Numbered from the stretch's first letter, positions 39,959 to 48,252 are shown. The stretch is DNA of 64,000 bases from Actinotalea endophytica (GCF_025717005.1 NZ_JAOVZU010000009.1:1-64000); one strand, 5' to 3'. Notes: generated by a model from the sequence alone, not told the origin. A program made the numbers and translations.

Positions 39959-40779
39959 CCGCCCACGAGGAGGCGCAGGCCGCCGCGACGCGCGCCGGCG
40001 TGGTGATCCGGCACGCGGACAGCCCCGAGGCGTGCCGGACGGCGACCGCGATCATCGACGAGATCTGGCCGCTGGACAGCGGCAGCCTGGTGGACCCGAA
40101 CCTGCTCCGGGCACTTCAGCACTCGGGCAGCTACGTCGCACTCGCCGAGGCCGAGGGCGAACCGGTCGGGGTGTGCCTGGGCTTCTTCTCCAGCCCGCCC
40201 GACGTCCACCTCCACTCGCACATCGCGGCGGTCCTGCCCGGGTCGGCGCTGCGCGGAGTGGGCTACGCGATGAAGCTGGACCAGCGCGCGTGGGCGCTGG
40301 ACCGCGGGGTGACCGCGATCGAGTGGACCTACGACCCGCTGGTCCGCCGCAACGCGTGGTTCAACCTGCGCCGGCTCGGCGGCCGGGTCGCGGACTACCT
40401 GGTGGACTTCTACGGGCAGATGAGCGACGGCCGGAACCGCGACTTCGGCTCCGACCGGGTGCTCGTGCACTGGGACCTGACCGCGCCGCTCCCGGTGTCT
40501 CAGCCGGACGGGGAGCCTGGCGGGCCGGTCGACGAGATTCTCGAGGAGAGCTCCGACGGCCGGCCGATCGTGCTCGGCGCGCCCGCCGCGGACCGGTCGG
40601 CGACGGTCGCGGTGCCCGCGGACATCGAGGAGCTGCGTGCCACCGAGCCCGACATCGCCCGGGCCTGGCGCCCGGCGGTGCGCGAGACGTTGGGGGCGGC
40701 CGTGATGGCCGGGACCCACACGATCGGCGTCGACGACGCCGGGCGCTACCTGCTCAGGCACCGGGAGGACGCCGGATGA
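39955..40779 (+). CDS. GNAT-fold acyltransferase (COG3375 type), candidate amino-acid N-succinyltransferase
   Basis: 274 residues. The N-terminal half has a GNAT pattern (AEAEGEPVGVCLGF strand, GVGYAMKLDQRAWAL acetyl-CoA loop region, YDPLVRRNAWFNL), which in this subfamily is found beside N-acylamino-acid racemase genes. The ATG overlaps the upstream stop (ATGA). In the Geobacillus pathway the GNAT enzyme uses succinyl-CoA to acylate a D-amino acid; that role is inferred from the neighbours. Confidence 0.78.
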   Translation: MTAHEEAQAAATRAGVVIRHADSPEACRTATAIIDEIWPLDSGSLVDPNLLRALQHSGSYVALAEAEGEPVGVCLGFFSSPPDVHLHSHIAAVLPGSALRGVGYAMKLDQRAWALDRGVTAIEWTYDPLVRRNAWFNLRRLGGRVADYLVDFYGQMSDGRNRDFGSDRVLVHWDLTAPLPVSQPDGEPGGPVDEILEESSDGRPIVLGAPAADRSATVAVPADIEELRATEPDIARAWRPAVRETLGAAVMAGTHTIGVDDAGRYLLRHREDAG

Positions 40780-41882
40780 GGATCGACCGGATCGAGCTGC
40801 GGACGCTGAACCTGCCGATCGTCACGCCGTTCACCACGTCGTTCGGGACGCAGACCGTGCGTGAGGTGATGATGGTCCACGTCCAGGGGCCTGACGTGGA
40901 CGGGTGGGGCGAGTGCGTCACGCTCGCCGAGCCGATCTACTCCCCGGAGTACACGGCGGGCGCCCGCGAGGTCATCCGGCGATGGCTGGGGCCGATGCTG
41001 CTCTCCGCCGAGGTGCGCACGGCGCGGGACGTCGCCCCCGCGCTCGAGCACGTCGTGGGGCACCGGATGGCGAAAGGTGCCCTCGAGATGGCGGTGCTGG
41101 ACGCCGAGCTGCGCGCCCAGGGCCGGTCGTTCGCCGAGCACCTCGGGGTGCAGGTCGACCGGGTCCCGTCGGGCGTCTCGGTCGGCATCGTGGACTCGGT
41201 GCCCGAGCTGGTCGAGGTCGTCGGGGACTACCTCGAGCAGGGCTACGTGCGGATCAAGCTCAAGATCAAGCCGGGCTGGGACCTCGAACCGGTGCGCGCG
41301 GTGCGCGAGGCGTACGGCGACATCCCGCTCCAGGTCGATGCGAACACCGCGTACACGCTCGGCGACGCCGCGCACCTGGCCAGGCTCGACGAGTTCGACC
41401 TGCTGCTCATCGAGCAGCCGCTCGGCGAGGAGGACCTGCGCCAGCACGCCGAGCTGGCCCGACGGATCGCGACCCCGGTGTGCCTGGACGAGTCCGTGGT
41501 GTCGGCGCAGGCCGCGGCCGACGCGATCGCGCTCGGCGCGGCCGAGGTGATCAACATCAAGCCGGGCCGGGTCGGCGGGTACCTCGAGGCCGTCCGGATC
41601 CACGACCTCGCGCGGGCCCACGGCGTCCCGGTGTGGTGCGGCGGGATGCTCGAGACCGGCGTGGGCCGCGCGGCGAACGCGGCACTCGCGGGCCTGCCGG
41701 GTTTCAGCCTGGTCGGCGACATCTCGGCGTCCGACCGGTTCTACGCGCGGGACATCACCGAGCCGCTGCGGCTCCAGGACGGGCACATCGCGATCCCGGC
41801 CGGGCCCGGCTTCGGCGTCGAGGTGGTCCCCGACGCCCTGGAGGCGTTCACGGTCGACGTCGCCGAGGTGCTGCCGGCCTGA
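40776..41882 (+). CDS. N-succinylamino-acid racemase / o-succinylbenzoate synthase family enzyme
   Basis: 368 residues, enolase superfamily (muconate-lactonising subgroup). Catalytic and metal residues: KxK in IKLKIKPG (Lys about 161 and 163), Asp in VDANTAYT, Glu in IEQPLGEED, Asp in LDESV and Lys in NIKPGRVGG. The 20s loop FTTSFGTQ is typical of NSAR/OSBS. The ATG overlaps the GNAT stop (ATGA). No other menaquinone genes are nearby, so a racemase role with the M20 and GNAT partners is more likely than OSBS. Confidence 0.88.
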   Translation: MRIDRIELRTLNLPIVTPFTTSFGTQTVREVMMVHVQGPDVDGWGECVTLAEPIYSPEYTAGAREVIRRWLGPMLLSAEVRTARDVAPALEHVVGHRMAKGALEMAVLDAELRAQGRSFAEHLGVQVDRVPSGVSVGIVDSVPELVEVVGDYLEQGYVRIKLKIKPGWDLEPVRAVREAYGDIPLQVDANTAYTLGDAAHLARLDEFDLLLIEQPLGEEDLRQHAELARRIATPVCLDESVVSAQAAADAIALGAAEVINIKPGRVGGYLEAVRIHDLARAHGVPVWCGGMLETGVGRAANAALAGLPGFSLVGDISASDRFYARDITEPLRLQDGHIAIPAGPGFGVEVVPDALEAFTVDVAEVLPA

Positions 41883-41999
41883 TCCGGGGCGGTTGCCGGG
41901 TGCTCGCGGTCCCTTCGGCGCCACCCGGAAGGTGAGCCTCGTCCACCAGGGTCAACGCTCGCGGCACGCCACGCGGCGGGCCGTGCACCGCCTGCCGGG

Positions 42000-42413
42000 T
42001 CAGGCGGTGGCCGCCACTGTTTCGAGCAGCACCGTGAGGTCGGCCTCGGCGTCCTGACCTGCGACGACGGCGGGTGTGCCGGCCTCGGTGGCCACGTCGG
42101 TGATGTCGGTGCCGTCGCCGGTCACCGGCAGCACGACGATCCCCGAGACGCCGAGGGCCATCAAGGACCAGGCCTGCCGCTGCTGGTCGACCTGGGTGTC
42201 GGCGGGCAGCGTGACCACCTGGAGCCCGTCGTCCAGCGCCGCGGCCTGCAGCGCGGCGGCGTACTCGGCGGCGCCCTCGCTCTGGGCCGGCAGCACGACG
42301 CCGATCCGGTGCGGGACCGTCGCCGCCGAGGGGTCGAGCGCGGCCCCTGCGCCGGTCGCGCCCCCGGTGAGCAGCACTGCTCCGAGTGCGGTCGCGACGA
42401 GCGTCCTGTTCAT
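42000..42413 (-). CDS. Small exported protein with a periplasmic-binding-like half domain
   Basis: 137 residues. Signal peptide with an AxA-type end (GATGAGAALD). The mature part (HRIGVVLPAQSEGAAEYAAAL, VTLPADTQVDQQRQAWSLMA, VSGIVVLPVTGDG) resembles the first lobe of type I sugar-binding proteins or LacI effector domains, but only about half of such a domain is present and no permease or ATPase is adjacent. GGAGGA precedes the ATG. It may be a remnant or a minimal binding protein. Confidence 0.6.
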   Translation of the reverse strand: MNRTLVATALGAVLLTGGATGAGAALDPSAATVPHRIGVVLPAQSEGAAEYAAALQAAALDDGLQVVTLPADTQVDQQRQAWSLMALGVSGIVVLPVTGDGTDITDVATEAGTPAVVAGQDAEADLTVLLETVAATA

Positions 42414-42427
42414 GGTGTCCTCCGTGG

Positions 42428-42517
42428 TGCGGGCGCGGCGGAGCCGTGCTGGTGGGTGGTCGGGGTGCGGGCGCGGCGGAGCCGTGCGGGTGGTCGGGTT
42501 CGGGCGCGGCGGAGCCG
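42428..42517. repeat. Three copies of a 17-bp GC-rich repeat
   Basis: CGGGCGCGGCGGAGCCG occurs exactly at 42430-42446, 42468-42484 and 42501-42517, with partly similar spacers (GTGGTCGG), in the region between the small exported protein and the IclR gene. Each unit can fold locally. Role unknown. Confidence 0.6.
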
Positions 42518-42576
42518 CGAGGGCGGTGGGTGGTGCGCACTGCGGCCGGGGCCGCCGTCGGGAGGCCGGGCGAGGT

Positions 42577-43371
42577 TCAGCCGGTCTCGCCGGCGCTCGT
42601 CTCGCCCAGGGCGGCCGATAGTCGGTCCGCAGTACTGACGACCTGCGCGGCGAGCTCGGCGGTTGCGCCGAGCGCCCGCTGGACCGGCAGGCCGATCCCG
42701 AGGCAGCCGACGGCATCGCCGCCGTGCCCCTCGAACACCGGGGCCGAGATGCCGTACCCGCCGGTGTGGTTCTCCTCGTCGTCCACGGCGTAGCCCTGCT
42801 CGCGGACCGCGGCCAGGTGCGCGCGCAGCGCCTCGGGGTCGGTGATGGTCCGCTCGGTGCGGGCCGGCAGCACCTCCGGGACGGGTGCGAGCTCCCAGGC
42901 GAGCAGGCATTTGCCGACGGACGTCGAGTGCAGCGGCAGGTGCCGGCCCTTCTCGAGGACGACTCGCAGCGACTGCGCGGTCTCGTAGGCGTCGATCACC
43001 AGTGCCGAGTCGCCGGAGGCGACCGCGACGTGCGCGCACTCGCCGGTCAGCTCGACGAGCTTCTGCAGGTACGGCGAGGCGAGCTCGCGGAAGCGCTGCT
43101 GGGCCTCGGTCAGGCCGAACCGCGAGCGCAGCGCCGGGCCCAGGCGGTAGCCCCGGCGCGTCCCTGCCGGGAGCACGGCGAAGCCGTTGTCCGCGAGCGT
43201 GCGCAGCAGACGCGACGCGGTCGACTTGTGCACGCCCAGCTCGTACGCGACCTCGTTCACGGCGAGCCCCTTGTGGCGCAGCGCAGGGTCGGACTCGACC
43301 TCGATCAGCAGCCGGATGATCGTGAGGCCACGCTGCAGGGAGTCCCGCCCTGCCCCGCGCTCCGCCATCAC
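42577..43371 (-). CDS. IclR-family transcriptional regulator
   Basis: 264 residues. N-terminal winged HTH (LAVNEVAYELGVHKSTASRLLRTL, about residues 29-52) and C-terminal IclR effector domain with the STSVGKCLLAWE stretch. It is divergent from the second LacI gene, and two GCGC-flanked palindromes lie in the shared upstream region. Targets are not certain; it may control the NSAR operon, the small exported protein or itself. Confidence 0.92.
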   Translation of the reverse strand: MMAERGAGRDSLQRGLTIIRLLIEVESDPALRHKGLAVNEVAYELGVHKSTASRLLRTLADNGFAVLPAGTRRGYRLGPALRSRFGLTEAQQRFRELASPYLQKLVELTGECAHVAVASGDSALVIDAYETAQSLRVVLEKGRHLPLHSTSVGKCLLAWELAPVPEVLPARTERTITDPEALRAHLAAVREQGYAVDDEENHTGGYGISAPVFEGHGGDAVGCLGIGLPVQRALGATAELAAQVVSTADRLSAALGETSAGETG

Positions 43372-43453
43372 TGCCTCGCTCCGCCGGTCGGTCGTCTACG
43401 GCTGTGACGCTACGGGGGAGCTGGTCCCCGGGCCAAGGATCGAGGTGCCGATC

Positions 43454-43510
43454 GTTGCGCCAAGAGCAACCCAGGCGTATCGGGGAAGCCGTGCGTTGCG
43501 CTCGGCGCAA
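43454..43510. promoter_or_regulatory. Two candidate IclR operators
   Basis: GTTGC-GCCAAGA-GCAAC (43454-43470) and TTGCGC-TCG-GCGCAA (43496-43510) are palindromic and share the TTGCGC half. They are about 41 bp apart, close to four helical turns, in the 305-bp region between the IclR and LacI genes. The rest of this region holds the LacI promoter and leader peptide. Confidence 0.6.
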
Positions 43511-43632
43511 TGACGACGGTTCTCGGAGCGAGTGCGGCGCGCAGTCGCCAGGGTCGTCGCCTCGACGGCCGTGCCGACCTGGGTCCGCCACCCGCGCCGG
43601 CTTCCGCCCGGGGCCGACGGCATCGGGTCCGC

Positions 43633-43638
43633 TAGCCT
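43633..43638 (+). promoter_or_regulatory. Promoter element of the leader peptide and LacI gene
   Basis: TAGCCT is followed by 6 nt and the ATG of an 11-codon reading frame at 43645, the same spacing as the leaderless promoters at 10140 and 29055. Confidence 0.45.
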
Positions 43639-43644
43639 CCGACC

Positions 43645-43680
43645 ATGCAGCCGGAGCGTCGCGACCAGGTCGAGCCGTGA
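43645..43680 (+). CDS. Leaderless 11-residue leader peptide overlapping the LacI start
   Basis: The frame reads MQPERRDQVEP and ends in TGA at 43678-43680, which overlaps the GTG start of the LacI gene at 43677 (GTGA). With TAGCCT 6 nt upstream of the ATG, the mRNA would begin at or beside this start. Translation of the short peptide would deliver ribosomes to the LacI start, which has only a weak Shine-Dalgarno-like AGGTCGAG. The peptide itself has no recognisable property. Confidence 0.45.
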   Translation: MQPERRDQVEP

Positions 43681-44690
43681 CCGCGCGGCGCGCTCAGCGG
43701 CCGGTGGTCCGGATCCGCGACGTCGCGCAGGACGCGGGCGTCTCGCCGCAGACGGTCTCGAACGTGCTCAACGACCAGGGCCGGTTCACCGAGGAGACCC
43801 GGGCCCGGGTGCTCGCCTCGGTGGAGCGCACCGGGTACCGGCCGAACCGTGCGGCCAGGCAGCTGCGGACCCGGCGCTCGCGGCTGATCGGCCTGCACCT
43901 GCCGGCCGCGCAGCTGAGCGTGAGCAACACCTTCTCGATCGCCTTCGTGCGCGAGGTGATCGAGGCGGTGCGCCGGGTCGACCACCAGCTCGTCGTGCTG
44001 ACCACGCCGGTGGACTCGCCGGACCTCGACGCCGAGCTGCTGGCTCCCGGCGTGGACGGCTACGTCCTGTTCAACGTCGGTCTGGACGACCCGCGGCCTC
44101 GCGTGCTCGTGGACGCCGGGGTGCCGTACGCGCTCTTCGGGCGCGCGCTGGACCCGGACATCCAGGGGTGGATCGACATCGACAACGCCGCGGCGATGAC
44201 GCCGCTGGTCGACCATCTGGTGGAGCGGGGCTACCGGACGTTCGGCTACGTCACCTACGACGACGACGCGTACTGGACCCAGGAGCGGTGGGAGGGCGCC
44301 ACGGCCCGGCTCGCGCACCACGGCCTCGCGATCGACCCCCGCTGGTTGCTGCGCGGGACCGAGGCCGAGATCCGGGAGAACGTCGCGCCGGTGCTGCTCG
44401 GCCCGGACCGGCCGGAGGCGATCATCTGCGAGTCGGACGCGCTGGCCGAGATCGTCCACGTGATGGCGACCAGGCAGGGCCTGCTACCGGGCCGGGACGT
44501 CGCGATCACGGGCTTCGACGCGGTGCCGATGCGGTTCGAGCTCGAGCCGAGCCTGACCTCGGTCGCGATCCCGGTCCGTGAGGTGGCGGACGCCGTGGTG
44601 CGGCAGGTGCTCGACGAGGTCGACGGTGCTGCGGCGCCGACCGCGGGCACCTTCCTGCCCACCCGGTTGGCCGTCGGCGGGAGCACCTGA
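43677..44690 (+). CDS. LacI-family transcriptional repressor (second)
   Basis: 337 residues. HTH VVRIRDVAQDAGVSPQTVSN at about residues 10-29, hinge YRPNRAARQLRTRRS, then a sugar-binding domain with DGYVLFNVG and ITGFDAVPM strands. It precedes, in the same direction, an ABC/GH31/GH36 operon whose upstream region contains two 15-bp perfect repeats, its likely operators. GTG 43677 is chosen because of the GTGA coupling to the leader peptide and the distance to the HTH. Confidence 0.9.
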   Translation: MTARRAQRPVVRIRDVAQDAGVSPQTVSNVLNDQGRFTEETRARVLASVERTGYRPNRAARQLRTRRSRLIGLHLPAAQLSVSNTFSIAFVREVIEAVRRVDHQLVVLTTPVDSPDLDAELLAPGVDGYVLFNVGLDDPRPRVLVDAGVPYALFGRALDPDIQGWIDIDNAAAMTPLVDHLVERGYRTFGYVTYDDDAYWTQERWEGATARLAHHGLAIDPRWLLRGTEAEIRENVAPVLLGPDRPEAIICESDALAEIVHVMATRQGLLPGRDVAITGFDAVPMRFELEPSLTSVAIPVREVADAVVRQVLDEVDGAAAPTAGTFLPTRLAVGGST

Positions 44691-44762
44691 GGTCACGGAT
44701 CGGCCACGTCGTCGAGTCCGGGGGTTGACGCATCCGTAGGGCGCGTGCGACCGTAGTGCTCG

Positions 44763-44872
44763 CGTGGTTGATCGTTACATCACGATCCGACCGCAGGATG
44801 CCCGGCCCCGGCGTCACCACCCAGACCAAGCCGTCAGGGCATCCGGCCTTCTCGTGATTGATCGTTACATCA
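44763..44872 (+). promoter_or_regulatory. Two perfect operator repeats for the second LacI repressor
   Basis: TTGATCGTTACATCA occurs at 44768-44782 and 44858-44872; with the preceding bases the shared motif is CGTGRTTGATCGTTACATCA (R is the one varying base). The repeats are 90 bp apart, in the same orientation, and the second is about 40 bp before the first permease start. ATCGTTAC-type sites are typical of actinobacterial LacI repressors. Looping between the two is possible. Confidence 0.7.
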
Positions 44873-44912
44873 GAGATCGAACCTGCACGACGTGGTGAAG
44901 GAGAAAACCCCG

Positions 44913-45848
44913 ATGAGCGCTCAGGCGACGGTCGAGCTGCCGAGGTCGGTGGCCCAGCGGGCCCCGCGACGAGGCAGGCGGCGCCGTTCGGAGCTGTGGT
45001 TCGCGCTGGCGATGATCGCCCCCGCGGGTCTCGGCTTCCTCGTGTTCTACCTCTACCCGACGATCCGCGGCTTCTACCTCTCCCTGACCGAGTACTCGCT
45101 GCTCGGCAGCCCGACCTACGTCGGGACGGAGAACTTCCAGGCGATCGCGCACGACGAGGTGTTCTGGACCTCGCTGCGGGTGACGATCCTCTACGTCCTG
45201 ATCAACATCGTCTCCCAGACGGTGCTCGCGATCGGGCTCGGGGTGCTCATGCACCGCCTGACCAAGTCCGCGCTGATCCGGGGCAGCCTCCTGCTGCCGT
45301 ACCTGATCGCGAACGTCGTCGTCGCGCTGCTGTGGTTCTGGCTGCTCGACTACCACATCGGGATCGTCAACGCGGCGCTGGACTCGCTCGGCCTGACCAA
45401 GGTGGCCTTCTTCGGCAGCAGCACGTGGGCGATCCCGACGATCGCACTGGTGAACACCTGGCGCCACATGGGCTACACGGCCCTGCTGATCTTCGCCGGC
45501 ATGCAGACCATCCCGAAGAGCGTCTACGAGGCCGCGGCCGTCGACGGCGCGAGCGAGTGGCGGATGTTCTGGAAGATCACGATGCCGCTGCTGCGGCCCA
45601 TCCTCGTGCTCGTCCTGGTGATCACGGTCACCGGCTCGTTCCAGGTCTTCGACACCGTCGCGGTGACCACCAACGGCGGGCCCGGGAACGCGTCGCGCGT
45701 GCTGCAGCTCTACATCTTCGACCAGGCGTTCGGACGCTCCCACTTCGGGTACGCGTCGGCGCTGTCGGTCGTGCTCTTCGTGATCCTCATCGGCGTCGCG
45801 TTCGCACAGATGCGACTCATGCGCGCCGGCGAGTCGGACCTGGACTGA
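44913..45848 (+). CDS. ABC sugar transporter permease (MalF type), second locus
   Basis: 311 residues with about six membrane segments (first FALAMIAPAGLGFLVFYLYP). EAA loop YEAAAVDGASEWRMFWKIT near residue 208. GAAGGAGA lies about 9 nt before ATG 44913; an upstream GTG at 44892 is less well supported. First gene of the operon, behind the LacI repeats. Confidence 0.92.
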   Translation: MSAQATVELPRSVAQRAPRRGRRRRSELWFALAMIAPAGLGFLVFYLYPTIRGFYLSLTEYSLLGSPTYVGTENFQAIAHDEVFWTSLRVTILYVLINIVSQTVLAIGLGVLMHRLTKSALIRGSLLLPYLIANVVVALLWFWLLDYHIGIVNAALDSLGLTKVAFFGSSTWAIPTIALVNTWRHMGYTALLIFAGMQTIPKSVYEAAAVDGASEWRMFWKITMPLLRPILVLVLVITVTGSFQVFDTVAVTTNGGPGNASRVLQLYIFDQAFGRSHFGYASALSVVLFVILIGVAFAQMRLMRAGESDLD

Positions 45849-45860
45849 GGGGTGGCACGC

Positions 45861-46775
45861 ATGGCAACGACGATGGACGTTCAGCTCCGGCGCCCGAGGT
45901 CTCGGGTCAAGGTCGGCCGCATCGCAGCCTGGGCGCTGCTGGTCCTCATGATCCTCGTGACGGTCCTGCCGTTCCTGTGGATGCTGCGGACCGCCCTGTC
46001 GAACAACCGGGCGCTCGCCGCGAACTCGTTCTCGCTGCTCCCGGCGGACTTCACGCTCGGGCCGTTCAAGCGGGTCCTCGGCCTCGCGACACCCGAGGAG
46101 GCGCTCGCCGAGGGCGGGTCCGGAGCCTCGCTCAACTTCTGGCTCTACCTGCGCAACTCGACGATCGTCGCGCTCGGTGTGACGACCGGGCAGCTCATCT
46201 TCTCCTCGATGGCCGCGTACGCGTTCTCGCGGCTGCGGTGGCGCGGGCGTGACGTCGTGTTCTTCGTGTTCCTCTCCGCGCTCATGGTGCCGCCGATCTT
46301 CACCTCGCTGCCGAACTTCCTGACGGTCAAGTCGCTCGGTCTGCTCAACACGCTGCCGGGCATCATGCTGCCGACGCTGTTCATGACGCCCTTCGCGGTG
46401 TTCTTCATGCGGCAGTTCTTCCTCGGGATCCCACGTGAGATCGACGAGGCCGCCATGATCGACGGCGCGCGGCCCTTCCGGATCTTCTTCCGGATCATCC
46501 TGCCGATGTCGGCGGCGCCGGTGACCACGCTCGGGCTGCTCACGTTCATCACGGTCTGGAACGACTACTTCTGGCCGCTGCTCGTCGGCCGCACCGACGG
46601 GTCGCGCGTGCTGACCGTCGCGCTCGGCGTGTTCCGCTCCCAGACACCTCAGGGATCCCCCGACTGGGCCGGCCTGATGGCCGCCTCCCTCATCGCGGCA
46701 CTCCCGATCGTGCTGCTGTTCATCGCCTTCGGGAAGCGGGTCGTGAACTCGATCGGCTTCTCCGGGATCAAGTGA
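45861..46775 (+). CDS. ABC sugar transporter permease (MalG type), second locus
   Basis: 304 residues, about six membrane segments, EAA loop DEAAMIDGARPFRIFFRI near residue 192. ATG 45861 has GAGG 10 nt upstream; a GTG at 45852 is too close to it. It pairs with the previous permease. As in the first locus, no ATPase gene is present. Confidence 0.92.
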   Translation: MATTMDVQLRRPRSRVKVGRIAAWALLVLMILVTVLPFLWMLRTALSNNRALAANSFSLLPADFTLGPFKRVLGLATPEEALAEGGSGASLNFWLYLRNSTIVALGVTTGQLIFSSMAAYAFSRLRWRGRDVVFFVFLSALMVPPIFTSLPNFLTVKSLGLLNTLPGIMLPTLFMTPFAVFFMRQFFLGIPREIDEAAMIDGARPFRIFFRIILPMSAAPVTTLGLLTFITVWNDYFWPLLVGRTDGSRVLTVALGVFRSQTPQGSPDWAGLMAASLIAALPIVLLFIAFGKRVVNSIGFSGIK

Positions 46776-46802
46776 GGCCTCGTCCTACCCGGACCGCCTC
46801 GT

Positions 46803-46856
46803 CCGCACCTTCATCTGCACCTTCATCTGCACCTTCATCTGCACCTCCATCTGCAC
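46803..46856 (+). repeat. 12-bp minisatellite between permease and binding-protein genes
   Basis: Four and a half tandem units of CTGCACCTTCAT: 46803-46814 (one change), 46815-46826, 46827-46838, 46839-46850 (one change) and a partial 46851-46856. It lies just before the ribosome-binding site of the binding-protein gene. Copy number may vary between strains. Confidence 0.85.
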
Positions 46857-46888
46857 GGCACTGCTCAACCCAGCAAAGGAGATCAACC

Positions 46889-48244
46889 ATGAAGTCGACC
46901 ACGCTACGGCGCGTGGCCCCGCTCGCGGCCCTTCCCCTCGTCCTCGCCGCCTGCGGCGGGGGCGGAGGCTCCGACGCCGGCGGCGAGAGCGGCGGCGGGA
47001 CGACCCTCAGCTACTGGCTGTGGGACGCCAACCAGCAGCCCGCATACCAGCAGTGCGCCGACGCCTTCCACGAGGCCAACCCCGACATCACCGTCGAGAT
47101 CACCCAGAACGGGTGGGACGACTACTGGTCGGGCGTGAGCACCGGCTTCGTCTCCGAGACGGCTCCCGACGTGTTCACCGACCACCTGTCGAAGTACCCG
47201 GAGTTCGTCACGCAGGGCCAGCTCCTCCCGCTGGACGACTACGTCGCGGCCGACGGCGTGGACCTCTCGCAGTACTCCGAGGGTCTGGCCGACCTCTGGG
47301 TCGGCCAGGACGGCCACCGCTACGGCCTGCCGAAGGACTGGGACACGGTCGCGATCTTCTACAACGCGGACATGGTCGCCGACGCCGGCTACGCGCCCGA
47401 GGACCTGGCGAACCTCACCTGGAACCCGGACGACGGCGGCACCTACGAGCAGCTCATCGCGCACCTGACCGTCGACAAGAACGGTGTGCGCGGCGACGAG
47501 GCCGGCTTCGACAAGAACGACGTCGCGGTCTACGGGCTCGGCCTGCCGGGCTCCGGCGGCGCCAACGGGCAGACCGAGTGGAGCATGTACACCGGGACCA
47601 CCGGCTGGACCCACACGGACGTCAACCCGTGGGGCACGCACTACAACTACGACGACGAGCGCTTCCAGTCGACGATCGCGTGGTGGTACTCGCTGATCGA
47701 GAAGGGCTACATGCCGCCGCCGGAGACCACGGTGGGCGCCTCGATGAACGACGACTTCGGCGCCGGCAAGTACGCGCTGAACGTCAACGGCTCCTGGATG
47801 ATCAACAGCTACTACGGCTACGACGGGATCAACGTGGGCCTCGCCCCGACCCCGGTCGGCCCGAGCGGTGAGCGCGCCTCGATGTTCAACGGTCTCGCCG
47901 ACTCGATCTGGGCGGGCACCAAGCACCCGGACGAGGCCGCCAAGTGGGTCGAGTTCCTCGGCTCGACCGCGTGCCAGGACCTGGTCGGCCAGGCCGGAGT
48001 GGTCTTCCCGGCCATCCCGAGCTCGGCCGAGCTGGCCAAGACGTCCTTCGCCGACCGCGGCATCGACGTCGACCCGTTCATGGTCCAGGTGCAGGACGGC
48101 ACGACCTTCCTGTTCCCGATCACCGACCACGCCGCGGACGTGAATGCGATCATGCAGCCGGCCATGGACGCGGTGATGGGCGGCACGGCCGACGTGAGCT
48201 CGCTCACCGAGGCGAACGACGAGGTCAACGCCCTGTTCAACTGA
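46889..48244 (+). CDS. ABC sugar-binding lipoprotein, second locus
   Basis: 451 residues. Signal peptide with lipobox LAAC (about residues 19-22) followed by a Gly-rich linker. The family 1 binding-protein pattern is clear: LSYWLWDANQQPAYQQC, YGLPKDWDTVAIFYNADM, a Tyr/Trp-rich centre typical of sugar contacts. AAAGGAG lies 7-8 nt upstream. It comes after the permeases, unlike the first locus, and is followed by a stable hairpin and the hydrolase genes. Confidence 0.93.
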   Translation: MKSTTLRRVAPLAALPLVLAACGGGGGSDAGGESGGGTTLSYWLWDANQQPAYQQCADAFHEANPDITVEITQNGWDDYWSGVSTGFVSETAPDVFTDHLSKYPEFVTQGQLLPLDDYVAADGVDLSQYSEGLADLWVGQDGHRYGLPKDWDTVAIFYNADMVADAGYAPEDLANLTWNPDDGGTYEQLIAHLTVDKNGVRGDEAGFDKNDVAVYGLGLPGSGGANGQTEWSMYTGTTGWTHTDVNPWGTHYNYDDERFQSTIAWWYSLIEKGYMPPPETTVGASMNDDFGAGKYALNVNGSWMINSYYGYDGINVGLAPTPVGPSGERASMFNGLADSIWAGTKHPDEAAKWVEFLGSTACQDLVGQAGVVFPAIPSSAELAKTSFADRGIDVDPFMVQVQDGTTFLFPITDHAADVNAIMQPAMDAVMGGTADVSSLTEANDEVNALFN

Positions 48245-48252
48245 GCGACCGC

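Noticed and set aside
40776-41882. Menaquinone biosynthesis gene (menC)
   Set aside because: The sequence family includes OSBS, but no other men genes are nearby and the coupled M20 and GNAT genes point to N-succinylamino-acid racemase function.
46772-46888. Ser-Ala-Pro repeat N-terminus for the second binding protein
   Set aside because: The frame is open through the 12-bp minisatellite, but ATG 46889 has a strong Shine-Dalgarno and starts a proper lipoprotein signal peptide.
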